A stretch of DNA of 64,000 nucleotides from Chitinophaga hostae (GTDB lineage Bacteria > Bacteroidota > Bacteroidia > Chitinophagales > Chitinophagaceae), in assembly GCF_018224885.1 (NCBI RefSeq), contig NZ_JAGTXB010000018.1:1-64000 (forward strand), given 5' to 3'. The translations under genes and the position numbers were made by a program. This document shows, one piece after another, positions 28,178-37,602 of this stretch. The notes beneath the pieces were generated by a model. That model did not search any database, had not been told where the DNA came from, and saw nothing but the letters and a program-made list of their open reading frames with translations. Each line of letters begins with the position of its first letter. The first letter of the stretch is position 1.

Positions 28178-29119
28178 ATGGCAGGAAACCTTCCCCGGAA
28201 AATAAAAAGCATCCATGAACTACTGCAGCTGCAAGGCTTGCCTGATACAAGGCATCCGCTTATCAGCGTATTAAATATTGCTGAGCTAAAGAAGGTTCCT
28301 AAGTATGGACCAGATATAGTGGCTGCCACTAATTTTTATTTTATAGGGATGAGCAGGTTCACGCAGTTTTGTTTGAAAATGAAGTACGGGCAGCAGGAAT
28401 ATGATTTTGATAAAGGTGTAATGAGTTTTATAGCACCAGGACAGGTATTTAATTTTATTGGCGATCAGGAAGATGACATGGATCGGTCCGGATGGTTACT
28501 GCTCCTCCATCCGGATTTTCTCTGGAACCACCCTCTTGCGTTGAAGATAAAACAGTATGAGTTCTTTGATTACGCAGTAAATGAAGCCTTGTTCCTGTCT
28601 GATAACGAAGAGCAGACTATTAGCGGATTGTTCAGGAATATTGAACAGGAATATAGTGCTAACATTGACAAATTCAGCCAGGGGATTATTATTTCCCTTA
28701 TTGAATCCCTGCTGGGATATTCAGAGCGCTTTTACCAACGACAGTTCATTACCCGTAAAATCACTCATCATGGTATCGTGAGTCACCTGGAAGCCATGCT
28801 GGAAAAGGCCTTTTCACCGGAAGCACTCGAAATGAACGGGGTGCCTACGGTAAAGGATATATCGGGCCAGCTGAATATTTCACCTAATTATCTCAGCAGT
28901 TTGCTCAAAACCCTTACAGGCAACAGCACCCAACAGCACATACAGGAGAAGATCATAGAGAAGGCAAAGGAAAAGTTGATTATGACAGATTTGTCTGTAA
29001 ATGAAATCGCTTTTGAACTGGGGTTTGAATACCCGCAGTCTTTCTCCAAATTGTTCAAAACCAAGGCGAATATTTCGCCGCTGGAATTCAGAAAGTCTGG
29101 TAGATTTATTAAACCTTAG
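28178..29119 (+). CDS. AraC-family transcriptional regulator
   Basis: 313 aa. The N-terminal part (1-190) is a cupin-like ligand region with FDKGVMSFIAPGQVFNF. The C-terminal double helix-turn-helix (about 215-308) includes TVKDISGQLNISPNYLSSLLKTLTGNSTQQHI and LSVNEIAFELGFEYPQSFSKLFKTKANISPLEFR, the AraC signature. It probably regulates the NmrA-like gene 5 bp upstream or itself. Confidence 0.93.
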   Translation: MAGNLPRKIKSIHELLQLQGLPDTRHPLISVLNIAELKKVPKYGPDIVAATNFYFIGMSRFTQFCLKMKYGQQEYDFDKGVMSFIAPGQVFNFIGDQEDDMDRSGWLLLLHPDFLWNHPLALKIKQYEFFDYAVNEALFLSDNEEQTISGLFRNIEQEYSANIDKFSQGIIISLIESLLGYSERFYQRQFITRKITHHGIVSHLEAMLEKAFSPEALEMNGVPTVKDISGQLNISPNYLSSLLKTLTGNSTQQHIQEKIIEKAKEKLIMTDLSVNEIAFELGFEYPQSFSKLFKTKANISPLEFRKSGRFIKP

Positions 29120-29170
29120 CGCACACCTGGGATTTACAGGTAGATTCGTGCGACAAGGGAATAAGTTTCG

Positions 29171-29554
29171 CTATTCGGTTTCCTGCAGATAAACAAACTC
29201 GCCTTTCTCACTGGCAGTCTTATTTCCCCATGCTGTGATTGCCTCCAAAACAGGAATGAACGTTTTGCCAAAATCAGTCAGGCTGTAAACGACTTTGATG
29301 GGAGGCTTTTTGCCATACGCTTTTCTTTCCACTAAACCATCTTTCTCCAACTGCTTTAACTGCAAACTCAATGTCATCTCCGTAACTGAAGGCATTTCTT
29401 TACGGAGTTCATTATATCTTTTTGCCTCGTCTTTTAAATGGTATAAGATAACTGCCTTCCATTTCCCTCCTACCAAATCCATTGTTAAGCTTACTGAGCA
29501 AGGGTATAGCTTGCTGTTCAGTTTTATGTAATCACCAATACATTCTGTTTTCAT
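29171..29554 (-). CDS. HxlR-family winged-helix regulator
   Basis: 127 aa. Typical HxlR opening with a Cys near the N-terminus (YPCSVSLTMDLVGGKWKAVILYHL), then RYNELRKEMPSVTEMTLSLQLKQLEKDGLVERKAYG and KVVYSLTDFGKTFIPVLEAI. Such proteins commonly sense electrophiles or redox changes through that Cys and repress adjacent reductase genes. It is divergent from the NmrA-like gene at 29657, with a perfect palindrome between them. Confidence 0.93.
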   Translation of the reverse strand: MKTECIGDYIKLNSKLYPCSVSLTMDLVGGKWKAVILYHLKDEAKRYNELRKEMPSVTEMTLSLQLKQLEKDGLVERKAYGKKPPIKVVYSLTDFGKTFIPVLEAITAWGNKTASEKGEFVYLQETE

Positions 29555-29590
29555 GCTATTATTTTTGGCACCTATCTGTTTTGATAGTTA

Positions 29591-29621
29591 TTGTAAATGT
29601 ATTTCACTAAAAATAATTTTG
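29591..29621 (+). promoter_or_regulatory. Promoter of the NmrA-like gene
   Basis: TTG at 29591-29593 and TAATTTTG at 29614-29621 are separated by 20 bp, matching the Bacteroidota -33/-7 promoter layout. The start codon is 35 bp downstream. Confidence 0.6.
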
Positions 29622-29622
29622 C

Positions 29623-29641
29623 AACTATAATATTTATAGTT
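29623..29641. promoter_or_regulatory. Palindromic operator, probably for the HxlR regulator
   Basis: AACTATAATATTTATAGTT has perfect 8-bp arms and a 3-bp centre. It begins 2 bp after the -7 element, covering the expected transcription start of the NmrA-like gene, a classic repressor position. The divergent HxlR regulator is the obvious candidate. Confidence 0.6.
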
Positions 29642-29656
29642 CAAAAATTCATTTAC

Positions 29657-30634
29657 ATGATTACGAGTACAAAAATAAACAGTATAGCCGTACAAAAAGA
29701 TAAACCACTTATTACAATTGTTGGTGTTTTGGGCAAACAGGGGCTTAGTGCAGCCCGTACATTATTGACATCCGGAAGGTATCGGGTACGTGGAATTACT
29801 CGTCGTATTGATTCACCTGAAGCGCTTATCCTGTCTCAACAAGGAGTTGAGCTTATAAATATACCACTTGACCTGGGCTACCAGGAAGAGTTTGTGAAAG
29901 CATTCCATGGGTCTGCCGGCGTTTTTCTGATGACGCCTAATATCGCTCCACCCGCAACCCATGAATTCGAATTGGGTAAACAGTTGGCAGATGCAGCTGT
30001 GGAAGCCGGGGTACCTCATATCGTGTTCAGCAGTTTAGAAAATGTCGATAAACTTACAAGCGGGAAAAAGTTCGCACCACATTTTACCGACAAGGCTAAA
30101 ATCGAAGAATACATTCGTACACTGCCGATCAAAAGCTCATTTATTTACATGGCGTTCTTCTACACGAATTTGATGGAATTTTACACGCCTGTCTTAAATG
30201 GCGACACCCTCGTATTTCCTATCTATTTGCCAAAAGACTTCCGTGCGCCTTTTGTTGATCCCCTTACAGCTACGGGGCCGGCTGTTTTAGAAATTTTTTC
30301 AAACCCGGATGAGTATGCAGGTCAATCCCTTCCTGTTATCGGTGATATTATCTCTCCCCAGGAAATGGTGGATACCTTTATTAGGGTAACCGGCAAGAAT
30401 GCAGTGTATAGTTCGGCATTTTCCCGGGAAGAACTCCTTCGTCACTTTCCGGCATTCAGTTCAAACGAAGTTTTAGTGCAGGAACTCACAGGGATGGTTG
30501 AATATGCAGTAGAATACGGATATTTCAGGGATGATCGTGACTTAATGTGGAGTAGAAAAATAAACCCTGGGAGCCTGAATTGGGAGCAATTTCTGAGCAG
30601 CACCGGGTGGGAAGGACAAAAACTTCTGTATTGA
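29657..30634 (+). CDS. NmrA-family NAD(P)-binding protein
   Basis: 325 aa from ATG 29657 (MITSTKINSIAVQKDKPLITIVGVLGKQG); the earlier in-frame start at 29597 would lie within the promoter. The nucleotide-binding motif GVLGKQGLSAARTLL and the segments VRGITRR, GVFLMTPNIAPP and VFSSLENVDKLTSGKKFAPHFTDKAKIEEYIR match NmrA/HSCARG-like proteins. The family includes NADPH sensors and quinone reductases. Control by the divergent HxlR protein is inferred from the operator at 29623. Confidence 0.88.
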   Translation: MITSTKINSIAVQKDKPLITIVGVLGKQGLSAARTLLTSGRYRVRGITRRIDSPEALILSQQGVELINIPLDLGYQEEFVKAFHGSAGVFLMTPNIAPPATHEFELGKQLADAAVEAGVPHIVFSSLENVDKLTSGKKFAPHFTDKAKIEEYIRTLPIKSSFIYMAFFYTNLMEFYTPVLNGDTLVFPIYLPKDFRAPFVDPLTATGPAVLEIFSNPDEYAGQSLPVIGDIISPQEMVDTFIRVTGKNAVYSSAFSREELLRHFPAFSSNEVLVQELTGMVEYAVEYGYFRDDRDLMWSRKINPGSLNWEQFLSSTGWEGQKLLY

Positions 30635-30739
30635 GCGTTTACCGGGAAGTATTGGATATTGTTTGGGCAGCCCGCGATTTTGCCGGCTCTTAATATATTC
30701 TGCAGTACGCATTTTAACCATACGCTGAAGTAAGTAAGA

Positions 30740-30767
30740 AAGCCGTTTCACGCGATTGAGGCGGCTT
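30740..30767 (+). terminator. Weak terminator candidate after the NmrA-like gene
   Basis: AAGCCG at 30740-30745 pairs with CGGCTT at 30762-30767 across a 16-nt loop, followed by a T-rich stretch (CTTTACGTTT). The stem is short. Confidence 0.35.
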
Positions 30768-30825
30768 CTTTACGTTTATGAACACCGTCGGCCAGCGGCG
30801 TTCTCCCTTCAAAAATCATAATATA

Positions 30826-30854
30826 GTCCATCTAAAAAATTTAATTGTCCATCT
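30826..30854 (+). repeat. 8-bp direct repeat with 21-bp period upstream of SusC
   Basis: GTCCATCT occurs at 30826-30833 and again at 30847-30854, exactly 21 bp (two helical turns) apart. It lies upstream of TAAATTAG at 30874-30881, one mismatch from the -7 consensus, and of the SusC start at 30931. The spacing suggests a dimeric activator binding one DNA face. Confidence 0.45.
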
Positions 30855-30930
30855 GACTATTAAATTTTAAATGTAAATTAGACACTTAATGTAGTCATCA
30901 ACTAAAGTCTGACATCTTAAAAATTCCCGT

Positions 30931-33900
30931 ATGAGAAATTACACCGGGGTGAGCATTTCACCACCTGCCTGGTACAGGCATATGTTCCTTGTTTTTCTTA
31001 TTTTATCCGGCTTTGCAGCCAATGCACAGCAAAAAGTGACCGGAAAAGTGACCGAAGATGCGACTAACCAACCCGTTGTCATGGCATCTATCCAGATCAA
31101 GGGTACCACGCGGGGCACAGTTACAGACGATAAAGGACAGTTTTCATTGATGGTAAAAGACGGCGATAAATTGCTGGTATCCTCCATGGAATTTGAGTCC
31201 ACAGAAGTCACAGTAGGCGCTGAAGGCGCCCTTAACATCCGGCTCAAACGCAGCACCGCCGGCCTCAATGAGGTAGTTGTAATTGGTTACGGTACCGTTA
31301 AGAAAAAGGACCTTACAGGTTCTATTGCATCGCTGAAGGCCGCCGACCTTAAGACAGAAGGCGTCAGTAATGTAGGCAGAGCCCTGCAGGGCAAGCTGCC
31401 CGGAGTAACTGTAGAATCGGCCGGAGGAGATCCCGGAGCGGGCACCCGCATCCTGATACGGGGCGTGGGAACGCTAGGCAATGCAACACCACTTTACCTC
31501 GTAGATGGCGTGCCCGTGGCCGGTATCAACAATATCGCACCTGGCGATATCGAATCAATGGATGTATTGAAAGATGCCTCTGCAGCCGCCATCTATGGAT
31601 CGCGTGCGGCCAACGGCGTGGTACTGGTGACCACTAAAACCGGTAAGCCGGGAAAGGCTGTCATCCAGTTTAGTACCAACTTCGGCAGGCAGAAAATAGA
31701 CCATCCCTGGAAGGTATTAAACGCATCAGAATGGGCCACCGTCAGCAATGCAGCGCATGATGCAGCTAACCTGCCCAGGCTGGCAATTGCCGCCAACCCT
31801 TCTCAACTCGGGGAAGGCACTAACTGGCAGGACGCCATATACAGAACGGCGCTGATTCAGCAATACCAGCTCACCATGAGTGGCGGCAGTGAAACATCGC
31901 GGTTCAGTGTATCGGGCAACTATAACAAACAGGATGGTATTGTAGATGTAACCGGTTATAGCCGATACGGCGCGCGTGTAAAATCAGAAACGACCAAAGG
32001 CATTCTGAAAGTCGGTGAAACGGTATTGCTTTCCCGTGAAAAATGGATCCGCATGCCCGGTGGCTGGGGCGGACAGGGAGGAAATGCGGTAGGATCCGCT
32101 GCTAAGATGATCCCTGTATTCAAGGTTTACGACAGCACAGCGCTTGGCGGATATGCAGGCGCTACCGGTCCCGTGGTGAATGTAGCAAATCCTGTTGCAC
32201 AATTGCACCTGGAAGATATTAGCTATGAAGTCACCTCTATTCTTGCCAATGCTTTTGCAGAAGTATCTATACTTCCCTCACTGAAATATAAATTCAACCT
32301 GGGTTATACCAGTTCCTTCGGCAACACAGACGACTATGCGAGGCGATACAATGTAGGATCGCTCTTCTCGCATCCAACAAATGATTTAAGCCAGTCGAAA
32401 GACCGCAACCAGCTGGTGTTAGTTGAAAATACGCTCAATTTCACGAAAGATTTCGGCAAACACAGTATACAGGCCCTAGCAGGTTATTCTTATCAGAAAA
32501 CGCAGTACAACTACTGGCTGGCCAGCAAAACAAATCTTCCTGATGGCTTAAAGGAACTGGATGCTGCTTCCGGTACCGCCACCGTAGCCGGCAACAGCAC
32601 GGTGAGCACCCTATTGTCTGTGCTGGGCCGCGTCATCTATTCTTATGACAACCGCTACCTGCTCACCGCCAGTTTCCGTCGTGATGGTTCTTCCCGGTTT
32701 GGAGCAGGCAACAGATATGGTAACTTCCCTTCCATTGCCGCAGGTTGGAATATCTCCAATGAGAAGTTCTGGTCCGTATCTCCAAACATTATATCCGCAT
32801 TGAAATTGCGGGGTAGCTATGGTATACTCGGCAACCAGGAAATTGGCGATTATCAATACAGCGCAGCCATCTCCTCTAATATCAACTATGTTACCGGGGC
32901 GGATCAACAAAAATGGTTTGGCGCTATTCAAACAGCCTTTGCATCCCCCAATATCAAATGGGAAAATACGGAGACCATGAACATCGGAACGGACATCAGT
33001 TTCCTGAATGGCAAACTAAATGTTACCGCAGACTACTTCCGGAAAAATACAACCGATGTGTTGTTGAATGTTCCTATACCCGGTTCCACCGGCTCTTCTA
33101 CCAATCCCGTAATAAATGCCGGCACCATTCAGAACAAAGGTTTTGAGCTGGGTTTGAACCATACCAATACGGTAGGAGTGCTTACCTATAGCGTAACGGG
33201 TACCTTTTCTGCCGTTAAAAATAAAGTCATAGAACTGGGCACCGGCTCCCAGCAAATCTTCGGCGGACCACCCACCCACCATGGCGCTTCCACTACCCTA
33301 ACGCAGGCCGGCGGGGAAATTGCCGGCTTCTATCTCATTAAGTCATTAGGTATCTTCCAGTCACAGGCAGAAATAGATGCTTATAAAGATAAAGAGGGTA
33401 AGTTAATTCAGCCCAACGCAGCGCCGGGAGATATTAAATTCCTGGATGCCAACGGAGATGGTATTATCAGTAATTCCGATCGCGTTAACTGCGGCAGTCC
33501 TTTCCCTGATTTCGAATATGGTGTAGGCATTAATCTCAAAGCTTACAATTTCGATCTCAACATCTTCATGCAGGGAACGCAGGGGAATAAGATCTATAAC
33601 GGTTTACGCCAGGACCTGGAAGGCATGAACCTTGAATTCAACTACAGCCGTGCCACCCTCAATGCCTGGACGCCACAGAACACGCATACAGATATTCCAA
33701 GAGCGGTGATCAACGATCCTAATTTCAATGATCAAACATCGTCCCGCTTCCTCGAAAACGGTTCCTACTTCCGTTTAAAAACATTGCAACTCGGGTATAC
33801 CATTCCTGAAAGCCTGGTACAACGTATGAGAATTACCAGTTTACGGGCTTACGTGAGTGCCGACAACCTGTTTACCATCACAAAATACAGCGGGTCTAAC

Positions 33901-34008
33901 CCGGATATTGGCAGGACTGGCAGCATTCTCGACCGCGGCGTTGATTTCGGCCATGTGGCCTATCCCCTCGCACGGGTGCTTTCTATCGGTTTACAACTGT
34001 CATTGTAA
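30931..34008 (+). CDS. SusC/RagA TonB-linked outer membrane transporter
   Basis: 1025 aa with a signal segment (MFLVFLILSGFAANAQ at about 18-33; ATG 30931 gives an N-terminal extension and ATG 30982 is an alternative start). Carboxypeptidase-D-like domain (TGKVTEDATNQPVVMASIQIKGTTRGTV), linker EVVVIGYGTVKKKDLTG, plug (LIRGVGTLGNATPLYLVDG, VLKDASAAAIYGSRAANGVV) and barrel to SIGLQLSL. No STN domain. The SusD partner follows after 12 bp. No glycoside hydrolase, peptidase or dedicated regulator is adjacent, so the substrate cannot be guessed. Confidence 0.95.
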   Translation: MRNYTGVSISPPAWYRHMFLVFLILSGFAANAQQKVTGKVTEDATNQPVVMASIQIKGTTRGTVTDDKGQFSLMVKDGDKLLVSSMEFESTEVTVGAEGALNIRLKRSTAGLNEVVVIGYGTVKKKDLTGSIASLKAADLKTEGVSNVGRALQGKLPGVTVESAGGDPGAGTRILIRGVGTLGNATPLYLVDGVPVAGINNIAPGDIESMDVLKDASAAAIYGSRAANGVVLVTTKTGKPGKAVIQFSTNFGRQKIDHPWKVLNASEWATVSNAAHDAANLPRLAIAANPSQLGEGTNWQDAIYRTALIQQYQLTMSGGSETSRFSVSGNYNKQDGIVDVTGYSRYGARVKSETTKGILKVGETVLLSREKWIRMPGGWGGQGGNAVGSAAKMIPVFKVYDSTALGGYAGATGPVVNVANPVAQLHLEDISYEVTSILANAFAEVSILPSLKYKFNLGYTSSFGNTDDYARRYNVGSLFSHPTNDLSQSKDRNQLVLVENTLNFTKDFGKHSIQALAGYSYQKTQYNYWLASKTNLPDGLKELDAASGTATVAGNSTVSTLLSVLGRVIYSYDNRYLLTASFRRDGSSRFGAGNRYGNFPSIAAGWNISNEKFWSVSPNIISALKLRGSYGILGNQEIGDYQYSAAISSNINYVTGADQQKWFGAIQTAFASPNIKWENTETMNIGTDISFLNGKLNVTADYFRKNTTDVLLNVPIPGSTGSSTNPVINAGTIQNKGFELGLNHTNTVGVLTYSVTGTFSAVKNKVIELGTGSQQIFGGPPTHHGASTTLTQAGGEIAGFYLIKSLGIFQSQAEIDAYKDKEGKLIQPNAAPGDIKFLDANGDGIISNSDRVNCGSPFPDFEYGVGINLKAYNFDLNIFMQGTQGNKIYNGLRQDLEGMNLEFNYSRATLNAWTPQNTHTDIPRAVINDPNFNDQTSSRFLENGSYFRLKTLQLGYTIPESLVQRMRITSLRAYVSADNLFTITKYSGSNPDIGRTGSILDRGVDFGHVAYPLARVLSIGLQLSL

Positions 34009-34020
34009 TTTTTTAAAACG

Positions 34021-35556
34021 ATGAAACGTATGAAAAAAATATTGATTTCGATCGCAGCTACACTGGCGTTTACCGGCTGTTCCCGCGATACCTTGCAACT
34101 TACTAACCCGAACCAGATTACCACGGAGACTTTCTGGAAAAATGAAGATGATGTTAAAAGCGCCATGGCTGCCACCTACGGGCTATTTAAAAATGTAGAT
34201 GGCGGGTATTGGGGCGTACGTGGTGTAGAATTATCCAATGGCCGGGGTGATGATTTCTTCATCCGTAACGATGTGAGTTATCTCTACCAGTTATCTACCT
34301 TCACCAATACACCGGACAACTCCGCGGCTACCAATGTGTTTAACATCTCTTACCGGGCTATTTTCCGTGCTAACCAGATTATGGAAAACATTGATAAAGC
34401 CGGGCTCACCGATCAGAAAAAGAAGGCTTATATCGCCGAAGCTAAATTTATCCGTGGGCTGAATTATTTCATCCTGGTAACCAACTTTGGTGATGTGCCG
34501 ATACGCACCAGTGTTCCGGCCAAGAAAGAGGACTACTTCATTGCCAAATCTCCGGAAGCCGATGTCTGGACACAAATAGTTAAAGACTTCACAGAGGCGG
34601 CTGCAGACCTGCCGGCTACGCGCGATCCATCAGAAACAGGCAGGGCTTCCAAAGGCGCAGCACTGGGTTTCCTGGGAAAATCGTTTGTATATATGAAGAA
34701 CTGGGCCAATGCGGAATCAACGCTCAAACAGCTTACCACTGCCCCTTTCAACTACAGTCTCACTACAGACTACGGTGATAACTTCACAGCTGCCAAAAAG
34801 AATAACAGCGAGTCCGTATTTGAAATACAACTCGCCGATGTAGGCGGTACGAACCCATGGTCGGGTGAAAACGCCAATGAAGCCCTGGGGGTAACTACCG
34901 CGCAGGAGTTTGCACCATCGGAAGTTGCCGGCTGGTTTGAGGTAAGTCCTACCGATAAGCTTTTCAACGAATTTCAGTTAGAAAAAACAGCGGCCCGGGA
35001 ACTGGATCCACGCATGTATGCAACACTGATATGGGACTATCCAGGCGCGATCTTCTACCGGAAACCGTTTAGTGCCTTTACGTTGCAGTTTGGTTTTAAG
35101 TCGATGTTCAAAAAATACCAGAATTACCTGCAGGCCAATGAGCTGTCGGGAAGCAGCGGTGCTGCCAATTATGCTTCCAGCAATAATGAGCGGGCATTAA
35201 GGTATGCAGATATTGAGCTGTTGCTGGCGGAAGCCCTGGTAATGCAAAGTAAAACCACTGAAGCATATCCGTGGTTACAGGCGGTGAGAACAAGAGCTAA
35301 ACTCGGCGCACTCGCCAACGGTCTTTCCAAAGACGCGATGATGGCTGAAATAAGGCATCAACGCATGCTCGAATTTGCCCGTGAAGGTCAGCGGTTCTAT
35401 GATCTTAAGAGATGGGGACTGCTCAAGCAGGAGTTCACCAACAGCGATAAAGTAGGCCGTCAGTTTTTTGTGCCCGCTAAACATGACTATTTCCCTATTC
35501 CGCAGGCTGAATTAAATGCCAATCCAGCCATGGTACAGAATCCACTTTGGAAATAG
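34021..35556 (+). CDS. SusD/RagB-like lipoprotein
   Basis: 511 aa, lipobox LAFTGCSRD (Cys about 20). SusD pattern: AEAKFIRGLNYFILVTNFGDVPI, LRYADIELLLAEALVMQ, AVRTRAKLGA, MMAEIRHQRMLEFAREGQRFYDLKRWGLL, and the ending PIPQAELNANPAMVQNPLWK. An alternative start at 34030 drops three residues. It forms a SusCD unit with the gene just upstream and ends before a strong terminator at 35602. Confidence 0.95.
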   Translation: MKRMKKILISIAATLAFTGCSRDTLQLTNPNQITTETFWKNEDDVKSAMAATYGLFKNVDGGYWGVRGVELSNGRGDDFFIRNDVSYLYQLSTFTNTPDNSAATNVFNISYRAIFRANQIMENIDKAGLTDQKKKAYIAEAKFIRGLNYFILVTNFGDVPIRTSVPAKKEDYFIAKSPEADVWTQIVKDFTEAAADLPATRDPSETGRASKGAALGFLGKSFVYMKNWANAESTLKQLTTAPFNYSLTTDYGDNFTAAKKNNSESVFEIQLADVGGTNPWSGENANEALGVTTAQEFAPSEVAGWFEVSPTDKLFNEFQLEKTAARELDPRMYATLIWDYPGAIFYRKPFSAFTLQFGFKSMFKKYQNYLQANELSGSSGAANYASSNNERALRYADIELLLAEALVMQSKTTEAYPWLQAVRTRAKLGALANGLSKDAMMAEIRHQRMLEFAREGQRFYDLKRWGLLKQEFTNSDKVGRQFFVPAKHDYFPIPQAELNANPAMVQNPLWK

Positions 35557-35601
35557 AAAATAAACCCTGCCGGGGCTGATTGCCCGGCGGAAAGCACCAG
35601 G

Positions 35602-35642
35602 TAAGCGAGGCTGTGTTCTGCGTTGAGAACAAGCCTCGCTTA
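35602..35642 (+). terminator. Intrinsic terminator of the SusC/SusD operon
   Basis: The arm TAAGCGAGGCT pairs with AGCCTCGCTTA, with a second stem (TGTTCT with GAGAACA) inside, followed by CTTTT. It starts 45 bp after the SusD stop. Confidence 0.75.
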
Positions 35643-35760
35643 GCTTTTAAACTACCTTCGCCGGATTAAAAACAGCGTTTGATTTATGTACAATTACTAT
35701 TAGCGCTTGTGGCTTGGGGGCCTCAATAAGCCCCGGGGTCAAAAATGGATGGCAGGCCGG

Positions 35761-36372
35761 CTATTCAATCGCGAAACTTACCAACAACGAGAGATATTGA
35801 TCTTCGATTGGTTTAAAGTAAAAGTTCTCTTCTGCCCTCAATTCCTGGGAGGTAAGATCCGTCACCGTCAACACGGGGCCCAGCTTTTTATTGATTGCTT
35901 TTGCAATGATGGCAGCTTTATCCCTGCTATTGAGAAACGCGGTCTCGAATTGTTTTTCACCTTTCTCAACAGGTTTGAACGTTACCCGTGCATTTGTGAT
36001 AACGATAACGCTGCCATTCGCTAGTTTGGCCGCCTTCAGGAGTTCGTCGAGGGAACGGGCTTTGAAAGTATATAAACTGCCCTCCCTGAAAAGTTGTAAT
36101 GCCTGGTAACCCACTTTATCTTCTTTAAACTGGCTCTCGTCCAGACCAGCCTCTTTGGCTTTATCGAAAAAGCCCTTTTTCAGGTCTTCGAAAGATTTTT
36201 TGCTTTCTGATTCTCCGTACTCCACCGTAATGGAAAAATCTGCCAGGTAAGCTTCCACCTCGCGGTGTATTTTGGCGATGCCGCTAACCTGGATAGCGTG
36301 GGTTTGCTGTTCCTGCGCATGGCTTCCCAATGCCGCCATCAATATGATGGCGGCCAGTATTATTTTTTTCAT
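35761..36372 (-). CDS. SIMPL (DUF541) domain periplasmic protein
   Basis: 203 aa from ATG 36372 with signal peptide MKKIILAAIILMAALGSHAQ; the upstream start at 36432 overlaps the neighbouring gene. The SIMPL/DUF541 pattern is visible: IQVSGIAKIHREVEAYLADFSITVEYGESESKKSFEDLKK, a VGYQALQLF segment and FLNSRDKAAIIAKAINKKLGPVLTVTD. The function of this family in most bacteria is unclear; it is a periplasmic or surface protein. It lies 31 bp downstream of the membrane-protein gene. Confidence 0.87.
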   Translation of the reverse strand: MKKIILAAIILMAALGSHAQEQQTHAIQVSGIAKIHREVEAYLADFSITVEYGESESKKSFEDLKKGFFDKAKEAGLDESQFKEDKVGYQALQLFREGSLYTFKARSLDELLKAAKLANGSVIVITNARVTFKPVEKGEKQFETAFLNSRDKAAIIAKAINKKLGPVLTVTDLTSQELRAEENFYFKPIEDQYLSLLVSFAIE

Positions 36373-36403
36373 CAGCTGAAAGTTGAGTTGTAAAAGGATA
36401 ATG

Positions 36404-36829
36404 CTAGGCAATCGTAAAGAGGAAGGAAGCAACGATCATCCAGGCGCCAACAATGATACCCAGTATACCTAGTTTGCCTTGTTTCGGGGCTATTTTTGCC
36501 CGGATACCCACCGCTTTTTCCCTGGCCTTTTCATTGCCGGAGAGGAAGAACTTGTTAATGAGCGGGAATCCGAGTAGGAAACCAAGGCATGCTTCCACCA
36601 GGCTGCCTGCGGCTAAGGTGGTCCACCAGATAGGCACCGAGGTAAGCCAGCCAATATTTAAAACGGCGGTTACAAGTCCCCATATGCCCCAGAAACAGAA
36701 AATAATCCCGATCCATCCCTGGTAGGGCTCCACCTTTTCCAACAACTCTTTTGCGTTGGGTTTTTTAGATAAAATCAGGGAGGGAACGGCAATGATACTC
36801 AGCAGGATTAATGTTATTCCGTAGATCAT
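36404..36829 (-). CDS. Small integral membrane protein
   Basis: 141 aa from ATG 36829 (MIYGITLILLSIIAVPSLIL); a longer start at 36892 is hydrophilic and less likely. Four hydrophobic segments are seen: about 1-17, 37-58, 65-86 and 117-138. The loop between segments three and four is positively charged (NEKAREKAVGIRAKIAPKQG). I do not recognise a named family. It is probably co-transcribed with the SIMPL gene. Confidence 0.78.
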   Translation of the reverse strand: MIYGITLILLSIIAVPSLILSKKPNAKELLEKVEPYQGWIGIIFCFWGIWGLVTAVLNIGWLTSVPIWWTTLAAGSLVEACLGFLLGFPLINKFFLSGNEKAREKAVGIRAKIAPKQGKLGILGIIVGAWMIVASFLFTIA

Positions 36830-36960
36830 AATGTTGCATTTTTTAGTTACAGGATTGTTTGATATGGATTGTTCTGTTTTGTTATGCAACAAAGGTAGCC
36901 GGGTACGATGGGGGTAACAACATCGTATTCAGTGAAATTCAATACCCTGTTTTCAGGGGG

Positions 36961-37602
36961 TTAACTGAGGAGGCCTAGTTTGACGGCGTACCTGGTGAGC
37001 CCGGCCAGGTTACGCACTTTTAATTTAAGGATGAGGGTTTTGCGGTAACTTTCAATAGTGTGTTTGCTGAGAAAGAGCTTGTCGGCGATTTCCTGGGTGG
37101 TGTATTCTTCCGCAATCAGTTTCAATACATCCTTTTCACGGGAAGTGAGCATTTCAAGGGTTTCTTTTTCCTTGTTGAAAACGCTCTTGAGGTATTCCTG
37201 TTTCACCGCCTCTGAAAAGTATTTCCCACCTTTTAGAATCATTTTTACCGCTTCCAGCAATTCGTCTGAATCCGCATTTTTTGATAAAAACCCGTCTACA
37301 TTATTCTGTACAAGCGTATCAATCATATTGCTGTCGGTATGCATACTTACCACCAGGGTGCTGATCTCCGGCCTTTTTTCCTTGATATAATTATTCAGTG
37401 TGATGCCGTCCATATCCGGCATACTGATATCGGTGATAACGAGATCGACCTGCTCCGCCGGGTGTTGATCAAGATAGTTCATCAACAGTTTACCATTATG
37501 CGCATAATAGAGTACATGGAGATCCTTGTCTTGCGCTATCAACCTGATAAGACCTTCCAGGAACAATTTATGATCGTCTGCAAGGATGATATTATGCTTC
37601 AT
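36961..37602 (-). CDS. NarL/FixJ-type response regulator
   Basis: 213 aa. Receiver domain 1-125 with acidic pocket ILADDHKLF (Asp9, Asp10) and phosphoacceptor Asp58 in LVITDISMPDMDG; the Lys of SKNADSDE completes the site. LuxR-type HTH at about 148-210 (LTSREKDVLKLIAEEYTTQEIADKLFLSKHTIESYRKTL). Its start overlaps the end of the sensor kinase by 11 nt, so the two form a coupled two-component pair. Confidence 0.95.
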   Translation of the reverse strand: MKHNIILADDHKLFLEGLIRLIAQDKDLHVLYYAHNGKLLMNYLDQHPAEQVDLVITDISMPDMDGITLNNYIKEKRPEISTLVVSMHTDSNMIDTLVQNNVDGFLSKNADSDELLEAVKMILKGGKYFSEAVKQEYLKSVFNKEKETLEMLTSREKDVLKLIAEEYTTQEIADKLFLSKHTIESYRKTLILKLKVRNLAGLTRYAVKLGLLS

